Shown: in pieces, positions 20,704-33,463 of the stretch | Layout of the letters: each line of letters begins with the position of its first letter | How positions within the stretch are numbered: the stretch's first letter is position 1 | Source: Cylindrotheca closterium | Lineage: Eukaryota > Bacillariophyta > Bacillariophyceae > Bacillariales > Bacillariaceae | Assembly (NCBI GenBank): GCA_933822405.4 | Contig: CAKOGP040000779.1 | Coordinates: 510,291 to 574,290, forward strand | Direction of reading: 5' to 3' | DNA: 64,000 nucleotides | The notes under the pieces: generated by a model | What the model was told of the DNA's origin: nothing | Database searches by the model: none | The model's input: the letters and a program-made list of their open reading frames with translations, nothing else | Position numbers and translations under genes: made by a program

Positions 20704-23700
20704 ATGAACCTTCGCACTTTGAGCGCTGTTCTGCTAGCAGCACCTGCTTTCGCAGATGAGATTCGCATGAAGATCATACCTAGCAATTATCATCTTGACA
20801 AACAAGCCGAACAAATTCGCATCTTCACTCAATTGGATCCAACCTGTACTGCTATTGGAGAGCCTAATGTCATCGGGATCGATGATGACGGCAAGTGCCA
20901 AGAGAAACAGAGTTTGTTCAAGGGGGATGACATGAACAATTGTTGCATGAAGGGCAACTTGAAGAATGAATACTATGTCTGGGAGGACAAGATGAATTAT
21001 TACCATGACAGTCAGCACTGGACGGAGCGGGTTGACCACCTTTTCGAAGATGGCGTTTGCTTTGAGAATTGGAATCGTGGGGGTGAAAGTATATTCCTTC
21101 CCAGAAAGGAAACATATAACATTTACATGGTCCAATACTACAGACAGGGCAACAATGGAAACAGTAGACGACAGCTGGGTAGGAATGATAAATCTAAAAA
21201 GAATTCTGATGAGAGTCCCGATGAGGGTTCTGATGAGGGTTCCGATGATAATTTTGAAATTGATCAGCTGATGGTCGACTTCCCATGCCAAAAGATCAAA
21301 GCTATCATCTTTGACTCAAACAAATTGTAAGTGCTTTGTGTTTCGTTCATTTGGACAAATGTGATATCAGCAGCATCGCCTCTAACTTTGCTCTTTGGTA
21401 ACGCACAGGAAATGGACGGATTCGAAATACTCTGATGGAGGAGAAAAATTCTACGAAGATGTTCGAAACAACTATTCTTGGGCCCGTGGACTCGAACCAG
21501 GAAATGGGGAAGGATTCGCAGTGAACTGTCCAATTGGAACTGACACTTGCGATGCATTATCGTCCGCCGTGTCTGCTGCCTCTGCTGCCTCTGCTGCTTC
21601 TAGTACTTGTGCTTCCAAAAACGACTCTCCTGCTGTCGAAGACGTCAATGTCGGTCCCAACTCTTGCACTTCTCGTGGATGGGGAGATCCGCACATGGTC
21701 ACTTGGGATGGTCTCCGTTACGATGTCCACGTGCATGGTGAACTCATCTTTGCCAAGTCTTTGGACCCCAACTCTTCCTTCCAAATCCAAGCTCGTACCG
21801 AGCCTGTGAAGAATCATCCCGCCAAGCCTGCTGTCACTACTGGCCTCGTCATTACCGATGACAACATGCCCAAGATCCAAGTTTCCATGCCACGTGATGA
21901 AGATGATCCATGTACCGAGGTCATCAATGGATGTCCAGTCGAGCTCTATGTTGATGATGTCCTTCGCAAGCCTTCTCACGGATCCGGAAGCGACAAGGCC
22001 AAGGTCGATGTCCGAGGAAGAAGGATCACTGTTCAATACCCTGGTGCTTCTCAGATCAAGGTGGTGATGGACGTTACCAGCTGGCGCAACGAATGTCACT
22101 TCTCGGTTACCTACACTTTGGGTACTTGCCGTGATGACATTGTTGGTCTTTTGGGCTCTCCCGATGGAGAATGGCGCAATGATTGGATGGACACTAGCGG
22201 AAATCCTCTCTCCATTCCTTCTGACCTTCGCCGCGGAAGCGGTTTTGCCCCTACCATGGAATATGCCCGTGACAACTGGTGTGTCCCCAACGAGCCTGCT
22301 TCCAACTTTGCTTATGAGCATGATACCAGCTTTGATACTTATGACATCTGTGACAATCCGTAAGTTCTCGTCCAAACGACTTGACACCTTCGTCCATTGA
22401 AAGTATCGCATCTAACTTGTTGTCTCTTGCTTTGAAATACAGTAATGTTGGCGAGTTGGCAAGTGCTGTTGACAACGCCGATGAAGCTATCAAGAAGGCC
22501 TGCCATCAAGACATCTTTTGTGTTCTCGATACCGTTGCCTTCGCTGACCCAACGGATACTACCGAGGTTCAAGAGGTCATTGACACCTTTAACAACGACG
22601 AAGGATTGCACCACGAGTTGAAGCAAACTCAAGCTGCTGACATTGAGATTGTGGAACAAGTTCCCGAGGATCTTGGCAACGCCAACTGTCCTACGTGCAA
22701 GGCTGTTGGATGGGGTGATCGTAAGTCCACTATGATTGCTATATTGGTATTGTCTTTTGTTTCTTCTATTATACTGACCACAAGGTATTTCGTTTTTCAT
22801 CCATTCAGCACACATTGTCACTTTCGATGGTCTATCCTACGATGTCCATGTCAAGGGTGAACTGACCTTCCTCAAGTCTTTGGATCCCGAGAACGACTTC
22901 ACTATTCAGGCTCGAACCGTTGCTGTCAAGAACCACCGCAAAGGACCAGCTGTTACTACTGCCGTTGTTGTCCACGAAGACTCTCGCCTTGGACTTCCGG
23001 ATATCCAGGTTTCTCTTGGGCAGGACGCGAATAGTGAATTGGCCACCGAGTTTAGCACTGGCAGAAACGACAAGTGCTATGTTCAGTTATTCGTGGACAA
23101 GGAGGTCAAGAGCATTTTGGGCGGATCTGGTACTACTGGAGCCAGTGTGCAAGTGAACGGCAACCGTATTGTTGTTGAGTACCCATCTACGAACTTGAAA
23201 CTGGATATCAAGGTAACATCCTGGCGTAATGAGTGTCACTTCAGTGTCAACTACTGGTTGGTGGACTGTCGATGTGACGAGACTTTGGTTGGTATTCTTG
23301 GACAACCTGACTCTCCCAAGGACTGGACGAATGATTGGCATGATCATGACGGAAACGCTGTGACCATTCCTTCTCGCCGCAGTGACCGTCGCGGAAAGAA
23401 GGCGTACGATTACTCTCGAACTTGGTGCATCACTGCTGGAGAATCGCACTTCGCGTACGAACCAAACATGAGCCATGGCGACTTTGATGAATGTACCGGA
23501 GCTACAGGAGACGACAAGTAAGTTTTGATGTATCGAATCTTGTTGATGATATGCACGGTCGAGCATTGTACTGACAATACTGTTTGCTTGCCTGACTTTT
23601 TCAGCTTTGAAATCGACATTGGTGCCATCATCGAAGAGTTTGAAAACACCACACCTGAAGTGATTGCTCAGTGTACTATGGATGGCGATGATGAGCCAGA

Positions 23701-25899
23701 TGAAGGTTGTCTCGTGGACTGTTTCTTTGGTGGGGAAGATGCATGCAACGAGTTCACTGATACTGTTGCTACTGTCATCGCCGAGACCCAGACAGAAACC
23801 ATTGAGTTCCCTCCGGAACCCGAGATCATATTGGAAGTCCCCGATACACCACCCGCTGGAGGAGACTGTCCCGTGTGCAAGGCCGTTGGCTGGGGTGATC
23901 GTAAGTCAAATATTGAATGCGCTTGCGATTTCATTATTTGTTGCTGCCGACTGACTAACCGTGATTGTCTCTCTTTCAAACCATTCAGCACACATCATCA
24001 CCTTTGATGGTGTTACATACGACGTCCACGTCAAGGGTGAACTTACTTTCCTCAAGTCTTTGGGAGCAAGAGATTTCACCATCCAAGCCAGAACTGCAAT
24101 CGTATCGAACCATCCAAAGGGACCAGCTGTCACCACCGGTGTTGTAGTCTACGAGACTGGACAACCTACCATCCAAGTTTCTCTCGGCAGCAGCTCCAAC
24201 AGTGAGCTTGTGACCATGTTCGGTCAGTGTCCAGTTCAACTCTTTGTGAATGGGGTTGCTACCGACATTGACGCTGGCACTGGATTGAGTGATGCCACCG
24301 TTCAAACCAAGGGCAAGCGAATCGTTGTCGAATATCTTAATACTCAAATTCGATTGGACATGGATGTGAAGGTGTGGCGCAACACTTGCCACTTCAGTGT
24401 AACATACTACTTGGCCGACTGTCCTTGTGATGGAAGTTTGGTTGGTATTCTTGGTCAGCCCGATGGCGAATGGTCTAATGATTGGCATGAGCATGATGGA
24501 ACAGCTGTCAGCATTCCAACCAGCAATCGCGATCGTCGGGGAAAGAAAGCTTACGATTACTCGTTGACTTGGTGTTTGACAGCTCCCGAATCCTACTTTA
24601 CGTATGAACCAACCATGGGCCACGCGGACCACGACTTCTGTACTGGAACCAAGGGCGATGACAAGTAAGTATCGGTTGAAATGATATTGCTGTGCTACAA
24701 TGTTGTGATTGAAAGAATTGTTTCTGATGCTATTGCGTTTCTATTGTATCATCACTTCCAGCTTCGATGTCGATATTGATGAGATCATTGAAGAAGCCTC
24801 GCCAGAAATCATCACCAAGTGTACCGTCGACAACGAATTGGACGAAGGTTGTGTGGTCGAGTGCGTTTACCTTGGCGACGGAGCATGTGATGAGTACCTA
24901 GAAATTGTTCAGAATACTGCAACAGCAACCATCACGGAAGAACCAACTTCCGGACCAACACCAGTCCCAACTTCTGGACCAACTCCAGTCCCTACTACTG
25001 GACCAACTCCTGTCCCAACTTCTGGACCAACTCCGTTGGTCCCTGCCCTACCCGATGACATCCCTGATGTTCCAGAAGACACTTACGCCATCTCTGATAC
25101 TGAAATTAGTGATCAAAGCGATGCTGGAAGTCAAGGTGATCCCCACTTCAAGACTTGGAGAAACGAGCATTTTGAGTACCATGGACAGTGCGATTTGGTC
25201 TTGGCCAAGGATCCCAACTTTGCTGAAGGTCTCGGTTTCGACGTGCAAATCCGTACCAAGTTGGTTCGCTTCTGGTCTTACATCAAGAGTGCCGCCATTC
25301 GAATTGGTAACGATGTCTTCGAAGTGGAAGGAGATGCTGAAGGCACCTTGGAACTTCGCTATTGGATGAACCTGGAGTTCCAAGGTCCATTGGAGACCAT
25401 TGGCGGATTCCCAATCATTTTCAACGGTCGCGACAACAACGCCAACAAGAAGATCGTTCAGATTGACTTGAGCTCCAAGTACCCCGGTGCCATGATCGAG
25501 ATTCAAGTCTGGAAGGAATTCGTCAAGGTTGACTTCAAGAACCCATCTTTGGATGCCTTTGGAAACGCCGTTGGTATGCTTGGAGATTTCAAGACTGGAA
25601 AGACGTTGGCTCGTGATGGAGTAACCGAGATAGACGACTTCCACAAGTTCGGAAACGAATGGCAAGTGCTACCAACCGATCTCATGTTGTTCCACGATGC
25701 CGAGGCACCACAGTTCCCCAAGAAGTGCATCGAGCCTGAAGATCCTCGAGGTGAACGTCGCCGCCGTCTGGAAGAGTCCTCCGTCAGTGTTGAAGATGCC
25801 GAAAAAGCATGCGCAAGTCTGACCGATGATCTTGACCGCAAGGACTGTGTCTACGATATCGTTGCCACTCAAGACATGGCAATGGCTGGAGCGTACTAA
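20704..25899 (+). CDS. Secreted four-VWD-domain (GDPH) protein, gene 2 of the tandem array
   Basis: Seven exons: 20704-21326, 21409-22359, 22443-22720, 22809-23517, 23605-23900, 23989-24664, 24762-25899; 1556 aa. The architecture and intron phases are those of gene 1. The signal peptide is shorter (MNLRTLSAVLLAAPAFA), and the N-terminal domain is the most diverged of the three (KIIPSNYHLDKQAEQ, with KKNSDESPDEGSDEGSDD in place of the DESS repeats). From the end of exon 4 (23517) onward it is nearly identical to gene 1 at a constant offset of 6110 bases, introns included; I noted only three substitutions in exon 6. The exon 7 linker has four PTSGPTPV-like units rather than seven. This mosaic structure points to recent gene conversion with gene 1. 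The extracellular matrix or adhesive role is inferred from the domains, as for gene 1. Confidence 0.9.
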
Positions 25900-27496
25900 T
25901 TATTTAGTTTGAACGAAATCAATATATAAAAAGATTAGAATACCATTAGGAATACACCTTTTTTCTTGATTCTGTTCCGCTCGGTTCCGTCGACTTTTTA
26001 TAGTTGGTGAAAGTGCTACAGTACTCTGCTTGGTCATTATAGCATTTTAACAGAAAGTACAACATTCATCCGTTGATTCATTCTTTTCTCCTTTTCATGG
26101 GACTCCTGCTCTTATTGTGCACTTCGTTGCAGCAGATTTGAGTTTGAATTTTGAGTCGTCAATCCAATTGAGTCAGCGTTTTTTCATTACCCTCACATTA
26201 TAGCGTTATACATAATACTCAAGACTGTAGCGTTGCGTTGCATGAGATCCACTTCTGTTCTCTACATGTTATTTCTCCGCCGTCAATCCAATTGAATCAC
26301 CATTTTTCACCACCCACAACTTCAATTGAAAACATGAAAAGTCGTCAGAGTAGTAGCTGTAGACGTATATCAAAGAAGGCTGTAGCACTCCGTCTTATTG
26401 TGCCTTTGAGATGCATGTTGGTTGGTTGGCTAGCGTGTACTCGTGTTTTAAAATTGCTGCCGCCGTCAATCCAAATGAGCGTAACGATATGCATTCCTCA
26501 CCATCCAAATCTTCAATTGAAACGATGTGAAAAACCGTACGAGCGACATCTCGCCTTCTCGCCCTTTGATCTGTGTCAAGAGTTTCTTTTCGTGTTGGGT
26601 AGAAGAGCGAGTCTTTCAAATCAGGCTTTGTGGTAGATCGTTGGGCAACAACCTGGACGCATTTGCTCCACTTTTGATCCACTTTTGCTCCATTTTGCTT
26701 CACATTCGCGTTTCGCTTGAGTATCTTGTCAGTCAACTGTCACATTCGGACCACAATGCCGGTTTCTGTGGTTGATGAAAGCACTGCCGGCTTATAAAAG
26801 TGTAATAGTGATTATTGCGAATGCTGTTGATGATCACACAGGACCTATTGCTATTGCTCTCATCACGACCAATGTTCTCATTAAAGCTTTGAGACAGCAA
26901 CTGTTCCCTCTTCTGAACTTCAGATTGTTGGTGTTGTGTTATACCGCACCATCATGAAGAATCATTGTGTTGAATGTCGCATGACAGACGCCATTGGGGG
27001 TTCCTGTGCCAAAACACCGTCAATAAAATCAGAAAAATGTGCCACGTGCCACTTACACAAGAAACCGAAGTTTCTGTTCGCCTGGGTTTTCATTAAATAC
27101 ATTTGAATAAAAATTGGACGGACCGAAAACCACTATGCAGTGTACTGTTACACCGTACCGGTACCGTATGTAAATTCATGCCAAGCAACGTCTCAAGGTT
27201 CCAACCACAGATCACGGTGCACAAACTATTTTTTGCGATGGGTATTTTCGTAATAAATTTGTAAAAGATCTTGCAAATGTAGCAGGAAAACGGTTAAAGA
27301 AAGGTTTTGAGTTAAATATAAAATGCGTTGAAGTCTTTCTCAACCGTCCAGTTTAGTATTCATCTCACTTATTCCTTTGCATTTCCTATTAGAATTGCTC
27401 TCCAAGCATCCTTTCATAGTTGCAATTTTGCAAATTTTGCAAACACCAGGAGGGAGCGAATCAATTCCAAACAACGAACTCCCAACAAACAAACAG
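25900..27496. other. Intergenic region with degenerate repeats
   Basis: No gene is supported in 1.6 kb. After the duplicated 3' flank shared with array gene 1, three degenerate units between about 26155 and 26535 share words such as gtcaatccaattga and a c-rich cattcctcacc-like stretch followed by cttcaattgaaa. A single taaaaattggacgg word occurs near 27110, as upstream of array gene 2. The last 175 bases look like the promoter and leader of array gene 3. Confidence 0.55.
27313..27323 (+). promoter_or_regulatory. Possible TATA-like element of array gene 3
   Basis: taaatataaaa about 175 bases before the ATG at 27497. It was chosen by composition and position only; the leader length is unknown. 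Confidence 0.25.
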
Positions 27497-30400
27497 ATGA
27501 AACTTCGCACTTTCAGCAGTGCAGTTCTGCTAGCAGTCGCTGCTGCGCCTGCTTTCGCAGATGAGATTCGCGTGAAGATGAAACCTGATAACAACAGAGC
27601 CGAACAAATTCGCATCTTTACTCAGTTGGATCCAACCTGTACTGCTATTGGAGAGCCTACTGTCATCGGGATTGATGATAAGAAGGAGTGTAAAGAGAAA
27701 CAGAGTTGGTTCGAGGGAGATAAAATCGATTCAAAAGGCAAATGTTGCAAAAAGGGCAACTTGAAGAACTACCATGTCTGGGAGGACAAGATGGATTATT
27801 TTCATGATAATGACAGTAATCACTACGACCAGTGGAAGAACAAGGTTGACCACCTTTTCGAAGACGGCATTTGCTTTGAGAACTGGAATCGTGGGGGTGA
27901 AAGTAAGTGGCTTCCCCCAGGGGAAACATACAACATTTACGTTGCCCAATACTACAGAAAGCGGGGTGGAAGCAGTAGACGAGAGCTGGGTCGGAATGAT
28001 AAATCTGATGAGAGTTCTGATGAGAGTTCTGATGAGAGTTCTGATGCGAGTTTTGATATTGAACAGCTGATGATCGACTTCCCATGCCAAAAGATCAAAG
28101 CTATCATCTTTGACGCAAACAAATTGTGAGTGCTTTGTGTTTCGTTCATTCGGACCAATGTGATATCAGCAGCATCGCCTCTAACTTTGCTCTTTGGTAA
28201 CGCACAGGAAATGGACGGATTCGAAATACTCTGATGGAGGAGAAGACCAGTACAAAGATCTTCGAGGCAATGATTGGTGGGCCCGTGGACTGAATCCAGG
28301 AAATGGGGAAGGATTCGCAGTGAACTGTCCAATTGGAACTGACACTTGCGATGCATTATCTTCCGCCGTGTCTGCTGCCTCTGCTGCTTCTAGTACTTGT
28401 GCTTCCAAAAACGACTCTCCTGCTGTCGAAGACGTCACTGTCGGTCCCAACTCTTGCACTTCTCGTGGATGGGGAGATCCGCACATGGTCACTTGGGATG
28501 GTCTCCGTTACGATGTCCACGTGCATGGTGAACTCATCTTTGCCAAGTCTTTGGACCCCAACTCTTCCTTCCAAATCCAAGCTCGTACCGAGCCTGTGGA
28601 GAATCATCCTGCCAAGCCTGCTGTCACTACTGGCCTCGTCATTACCGATGACAACATGCCCAAGATCCAAGTTTCCATGCCACGTGATGAAGATGATCCA
28701 TGTACCGAGGTCATCAATGGATGTCCAGTCGAGCTCTATGTTGATGATGTCCTTCGCAAGCCTTCTCACGGATCCGGAAGCGACAAGGCCAAGGTCGATG
28801 TCCGAGGAAGCAGGATCACTGTTCAATATCCTGGTGCTTCCCAGATCAAGGTGGTGATGGACGTTACCAGCTGGCGCAACGAATGTCACTTTTCAGTTAC
28901 CTACACTTTGGGTACTTGCCGCGATGACATTGTTGGCATTTTGGGCTCTCCCGATGGAGAATGGCGCAATGATTGGATGGACACTGGCGGAAATCCTCTC
29001 TCCATTCCTTCCAATCTTCGTCGCGGAAGCGGGTTCGCCCCTACCATGGAATATGCCCGTGACAACTGGTGTGTCCCCAACGAGCCTGCTTCCAACTTTG
29101 CTTATGAGCATGATACCAGTTTCGATACTTATGACATCTGTGACAATCCGTAAGTTCTTGTACGAGCGAATCGACACGTTCGAACATTGAAGATATTTTG
29201 AAGATATTTTGTCTCTAAATCTTTATTGTCTCTTATTAATGATTTGAATTGCAGCAATGTTGGCGAGCTAGCAAGTGCCGTGAATAATGCTGATGAAGCC
29301 ATCAAGAAGGCCTGCCATCAAGATATCTTTTGTGTTCTCGATACCGTTGCCTTCGCGGACCCAGCGGATACTGCTGTTGTTCAAGAGATCATTGACAACT
29401 TCAACAACGACGAAGGATTGCAGCACGAAATGAAGCAAACTCAAACTGCTGACATTGAGATTGTGGAGCAAGTTCCCGAGGACCTTGGCAACGCCGACTG
29501 TCCTACGTGCAAGGCTGTTGGATGGGGTGATCGTAAGTCCGCTATTATTGCTACATTGGTATTGTCTTTTGTTCTTCCTATTATACTGACCACAAGTTAA
29601 TTCGTTTTTTATCCATTCAGCACACATTGTCACTTTCGATGGTCTATCCTACGATGTCCATGTCAAGGGTGAGCTAACCTTCCTCAAGTCTTTGGATCCT
29701 GAGAATGACTTCACTATTCAGGCTCGAACAGTTGCTGTCAAGAACCACCGCAAAGGACCAGCTGTTACTACAGCAATTGTTGTCCACGAAGACTCTCGAC
29801 TTGGACTTCCCGATATTCAGGTTTCTCTTGGACAGGACGCGGACAGTGAATTGGCCACCGAGTTCACCACTGGCAGAAACGACAAGTGTTATGTTCAGTT
29901 ATTCGTGGACAAGGAGGTCAAGAGCATTTTGGGCGGATCAGGTACTACTGGAGCCAGTGTGCAAGTGAACGGCAACCGTATTGTTGTTGAGTACCCATCT
30001 ACGAACTTGAAACTGGATATCAAGGTAACATCCTGGCGTAATGAGTGTCACTTCAGTGTCAACTACTGGTTGGTGGACTGTCGATGTGACGAGACTTTGG
30101 TTGGTATTCTTGGACAACCTGACTCTCCCAAGGACTGGACGAATGATTGGCATGATCATGACGGAAACGCTGTGACCATTCCTTCTCGCCGCAGTGACCG
30201 TCGCGGAAAGAAGGCGTACGATTACTCTCGAACTTGGTGCATCACTGCTGGAGAATCGCACTTCGCGTACGAACCAAACATGAGCCATGGCGACTTTGAT
30301 GAATGTACCGGAGCTACAGGAGACGACAAGTAAGTTTTGATGTATCGAATCTTGTTGATGATATGCACGGTCGAGCATTGTACTGACAATACTGTTTGCT

Positions 30401-32768
30401 TGCCTGACTTTTTCAGCTTTGAAATCGACATTGGTGCCATCATCAAAGAGTTCGAGGACACAACGCCTGGAGTGATTGCTCAGTGTACTATGGATGGCGA
30501 CGATGGACCAGATGAAGGATGCCTTGTTGACTGCTTCTTTGGTGGAGAAGATGCATGCAAAGAGTTCACCGATACTGTTGCTACTGTCATCGCTGAGACC
30601 AAGACTGAACCTATTGTTTTCCCTCCGGAACCCGAGATCACATTGCAAGTTTCCGATACACCACCCGTTGGAGGAGACTGTCCCGTGTGCAAGGCCGTTG
30701 GCTGGGGTGATCGTAAGTCATATATTGAATGCGCTTGCGTTTGTAATTGCATTATTCATTGATACTAACCACTCATGCTGTCCCTGTTTTGAAATAATTC
30801 AGCACACATCATCACCTTTGATGGTGTTACATACGACGTCCACGTCAAGGGTGAACTTACTTTCCTCAAGTCTTTGGGAGCAAGAGATTTCACCATCCAA
30901 GCCAGAACTGCAATCGTATCGAACCATCCAAAGGGACCAGCTGTCACCACCGGTGTTGTAGTCTACGAGACTGGACAACCTACCATCCAAGTTTCTCTCG
31001 GCAGCAGCTCCAACAGTGAGCTTGTGACCATGTTCGGTCAGTGTCCAGTTCAACTCTTTGTGAATGGGGTTGCTACCGACATTGACGCTGGCACTGGATT
31101 GAGTGATGCCACCGTTCAAACCAAGGGCAAGCGAATCGTTGTCGAATATCTTAATACTCAAATTCGATTGGACATGGATGTGAAGGTGTGGCGCAACACT
31201 TGCCACTTCAGTGTAACATACTACTTGGCCGACTGTCCTTGTGATGGAAGCTTGGTTGGTATTCTTGGTCAGCCCGATGGCGAATGGTCTAATGATTGGC
31301 ATGAGCATGATGGAACAGCTGTCAGCATTCCAACCAACCGTCGCGATCGTCGCGGAAAGAAGGCTTACGATTACTCGTTGACTTGGTGTTTGACAGCTCC
31401 CGAATCCCACTTTACGTATGAACCAACCATGGGCCACTCGGATCACGACTTCTGTACTGGAACCAAGGGCGATGACAAGTAAGTATCGGTTGAAATGATA
31501 TTGTTGTGCTACAATGTTGGGATTGAAAGACTGTTTGCTAATGTCTGCTTTTCGATTGTGTTATCATTTCCAGCTTCGATATCGACATCGATAAGATCAT
31601 TGAAGAAGCCACGCCAGAAATCATCACCAAGTGTACCGTCGACAACGAGTTGGACGAAGGTTGTGTGGTCGAGTGCGTTTACCTTGGTGAAGGAGCATGT
31701 GATGAATACATTGAGATAATTGAAGATACGGACACAGTAACCATCACGGAAGAACCAACTTCCGGACCAACTCCGCCCCCTTCCCCCTTTCCTACTCCTC
31801 TTCCAAAACCAGGAATAACTCCAGTTCCTACCTCCAATCCTACTCGGGCACCTACTTCGCGACCATCGCCTGCTACCTCCAATCCTACCCGGACACCTAC
31901 TTTGAGACCATCGTCGACTCCTTTGATCCCGGATGTACCCGATGACACCACTGATGCTCCAGCTGGCAACTCTCGAGCTGAGATAAGCGATGCTGGAAGT
32001 CAAGGTGATCCCCACTTTAAGACTTGGAGAAATGAACATTTTGAGTACCATGGACAGTGCGATTTGGTCTTGGCCAAGGATCCTAACTTTGCTGAAGGTC
32101 TCGGTTTCGACGTGCAAATCCGTACCAAGTTGGTTCGCTTCTGGTCTTACATCAAGAGTGCCGCCATTCGCATTGGTACTGATATCTTTGAAGTGGAAGG
32201 AGATGCTGAAGGCACCTTGGAACTTCGTTATTGGATGAACCTTGAATTCCAGGGTCCATTAAAGACTATTGGCGGATTCCCAATCAGTTACAACACACAG
32301 GACAAAAACGCCAACAAAAAGACCGTCCAGATTGACTTGAGCTCCAAGTACCCAGGTGCCACGATCGAAATTCAAGTCTGGAAGGAATTCGTCAAGGTTG
32401 ACTTCAAGAACCCATCTTTGGATGCCTTTGGAAACGCCGTTGGTATGCTTGGAGATTTCAAGACTGGAAAGACATTGGCCCGTGATGGAGTAACCGAGAT
32501 TGACGACTTCTACAATTTCGGAAACGAATGGCAAGTCCTTCCAATCGATTTCATGTTATTCCACACGGTCGAGGAACCACAGTTTCCCACGAAATGTATC
32601 GATCCTGAAGATCCTCGTGGTGAACGTCGTCGCCGCCTGGAAGAGTCCTCCATCAGTGTTGAAGATGCTGAGAAAGCATGCGCTAGTCTGACCGATGCTC
32701 TCGACCGCAAGGACTGTGTTTACGACATCCTTGCCACTCAAGACATGGGGATGGCGGGAGCCTACTAA
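27497..32768 (+). CDS. Secreted four-VWD-domain (GDPH) protein, gene 3 of the tandem array
   Basis: Seven exons: 27497-28125 (GTGAGT donor), 28208-29149, 29255-29532, 29621-30329, 30417-30712, 30803-31478, 31574-32768; 1574 aa. The signal peptide MKLRTFSSAVLLAVAAAPAF and the first 60 residues are almost those of gene 1, with four DESS-like repeats before FDIEQLMIDFPCQK. Four VWD domains follow as in genes 1 and 2. Exon 6 is nearly identical to the other two genes, but intron 5 and exon 5 are clearly diverged. The linker before the fourth VWD is different in kind: a Pro/Ser/Thr/Arg-rich stretch (PTPLPKPGITPVPTSNPTRA, then PTSRPSPATSNPTRTPT) without the 8-residue repeats. The C-terminus keeps GERRRRLEESS and MAGAY. 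The role is inferred as for gene 1; the changed linker suggests that the copies are not all interchangeable. Confidence 0.9.
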
Positions 32769-33463
32769 GAGGCTTCAAAGAAATGATTACATAAAACTAA
32801 AAGCTATTTTGAATGTAGCCATGCTGAGCCGAACTGAAACATTCCCGATTCATCGTGGATTGATACGTACATCCTGTCTCCTGTCGTCACAAGCTTTGTA
32901 GATGAGAGGCTCTTGCTGCATGGCGTTCAGCTCGCCTCAGTCGAAATATTGATACCTTCTTCTGCATTTGCTACAATGCTCGGACATGAGAGCATTTAGA
33001 AAGAACACTAACAGTAATCCGTTGTTGGTTCTCTTCCTTCCTCTTTTTCATCATGATTAGAGTTTCTGTGCAGTCTATATTCTTAGCGGAAAAGATAGGC
33101 GCAGTATGCTCGGTCGTCCCTTGCTTGGAGGGCTCATACTTCCGATATTTTCAAGTCTCACCACTTTGCACTGAAGTATATATCATAGTATGGTGGCACA
33201 TGAATGAATGAAGGGAATCATGCGGTACCATCGCAATCGTGTCAAAGTAAAGTATTGTCGACGTGCGCGGTACAAGGACGAACCAGATAGGCTCAAGAGA
33301 TCTTCGAGCTGCATCCACCAACATGATGACGAATTTTTACCCGGCGAAAAGAACATCTTGGAATCTCGCGCTATTGCTCGAACTTCAAATCTTGCGTCAC
33401 AAAACCAATAAAAGGAGGGCATATTATAAAACGGATCACTTGAAACGTGAAGTAGAATGCTGA
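32769..33463. other. Intergenic region after the VWD array
   Basis: No gene is supported. Its start does not resemble the 3' flank shared by array genes 1 and 2. Short open frames on both strands lack motifs. Confidence 0.55.
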
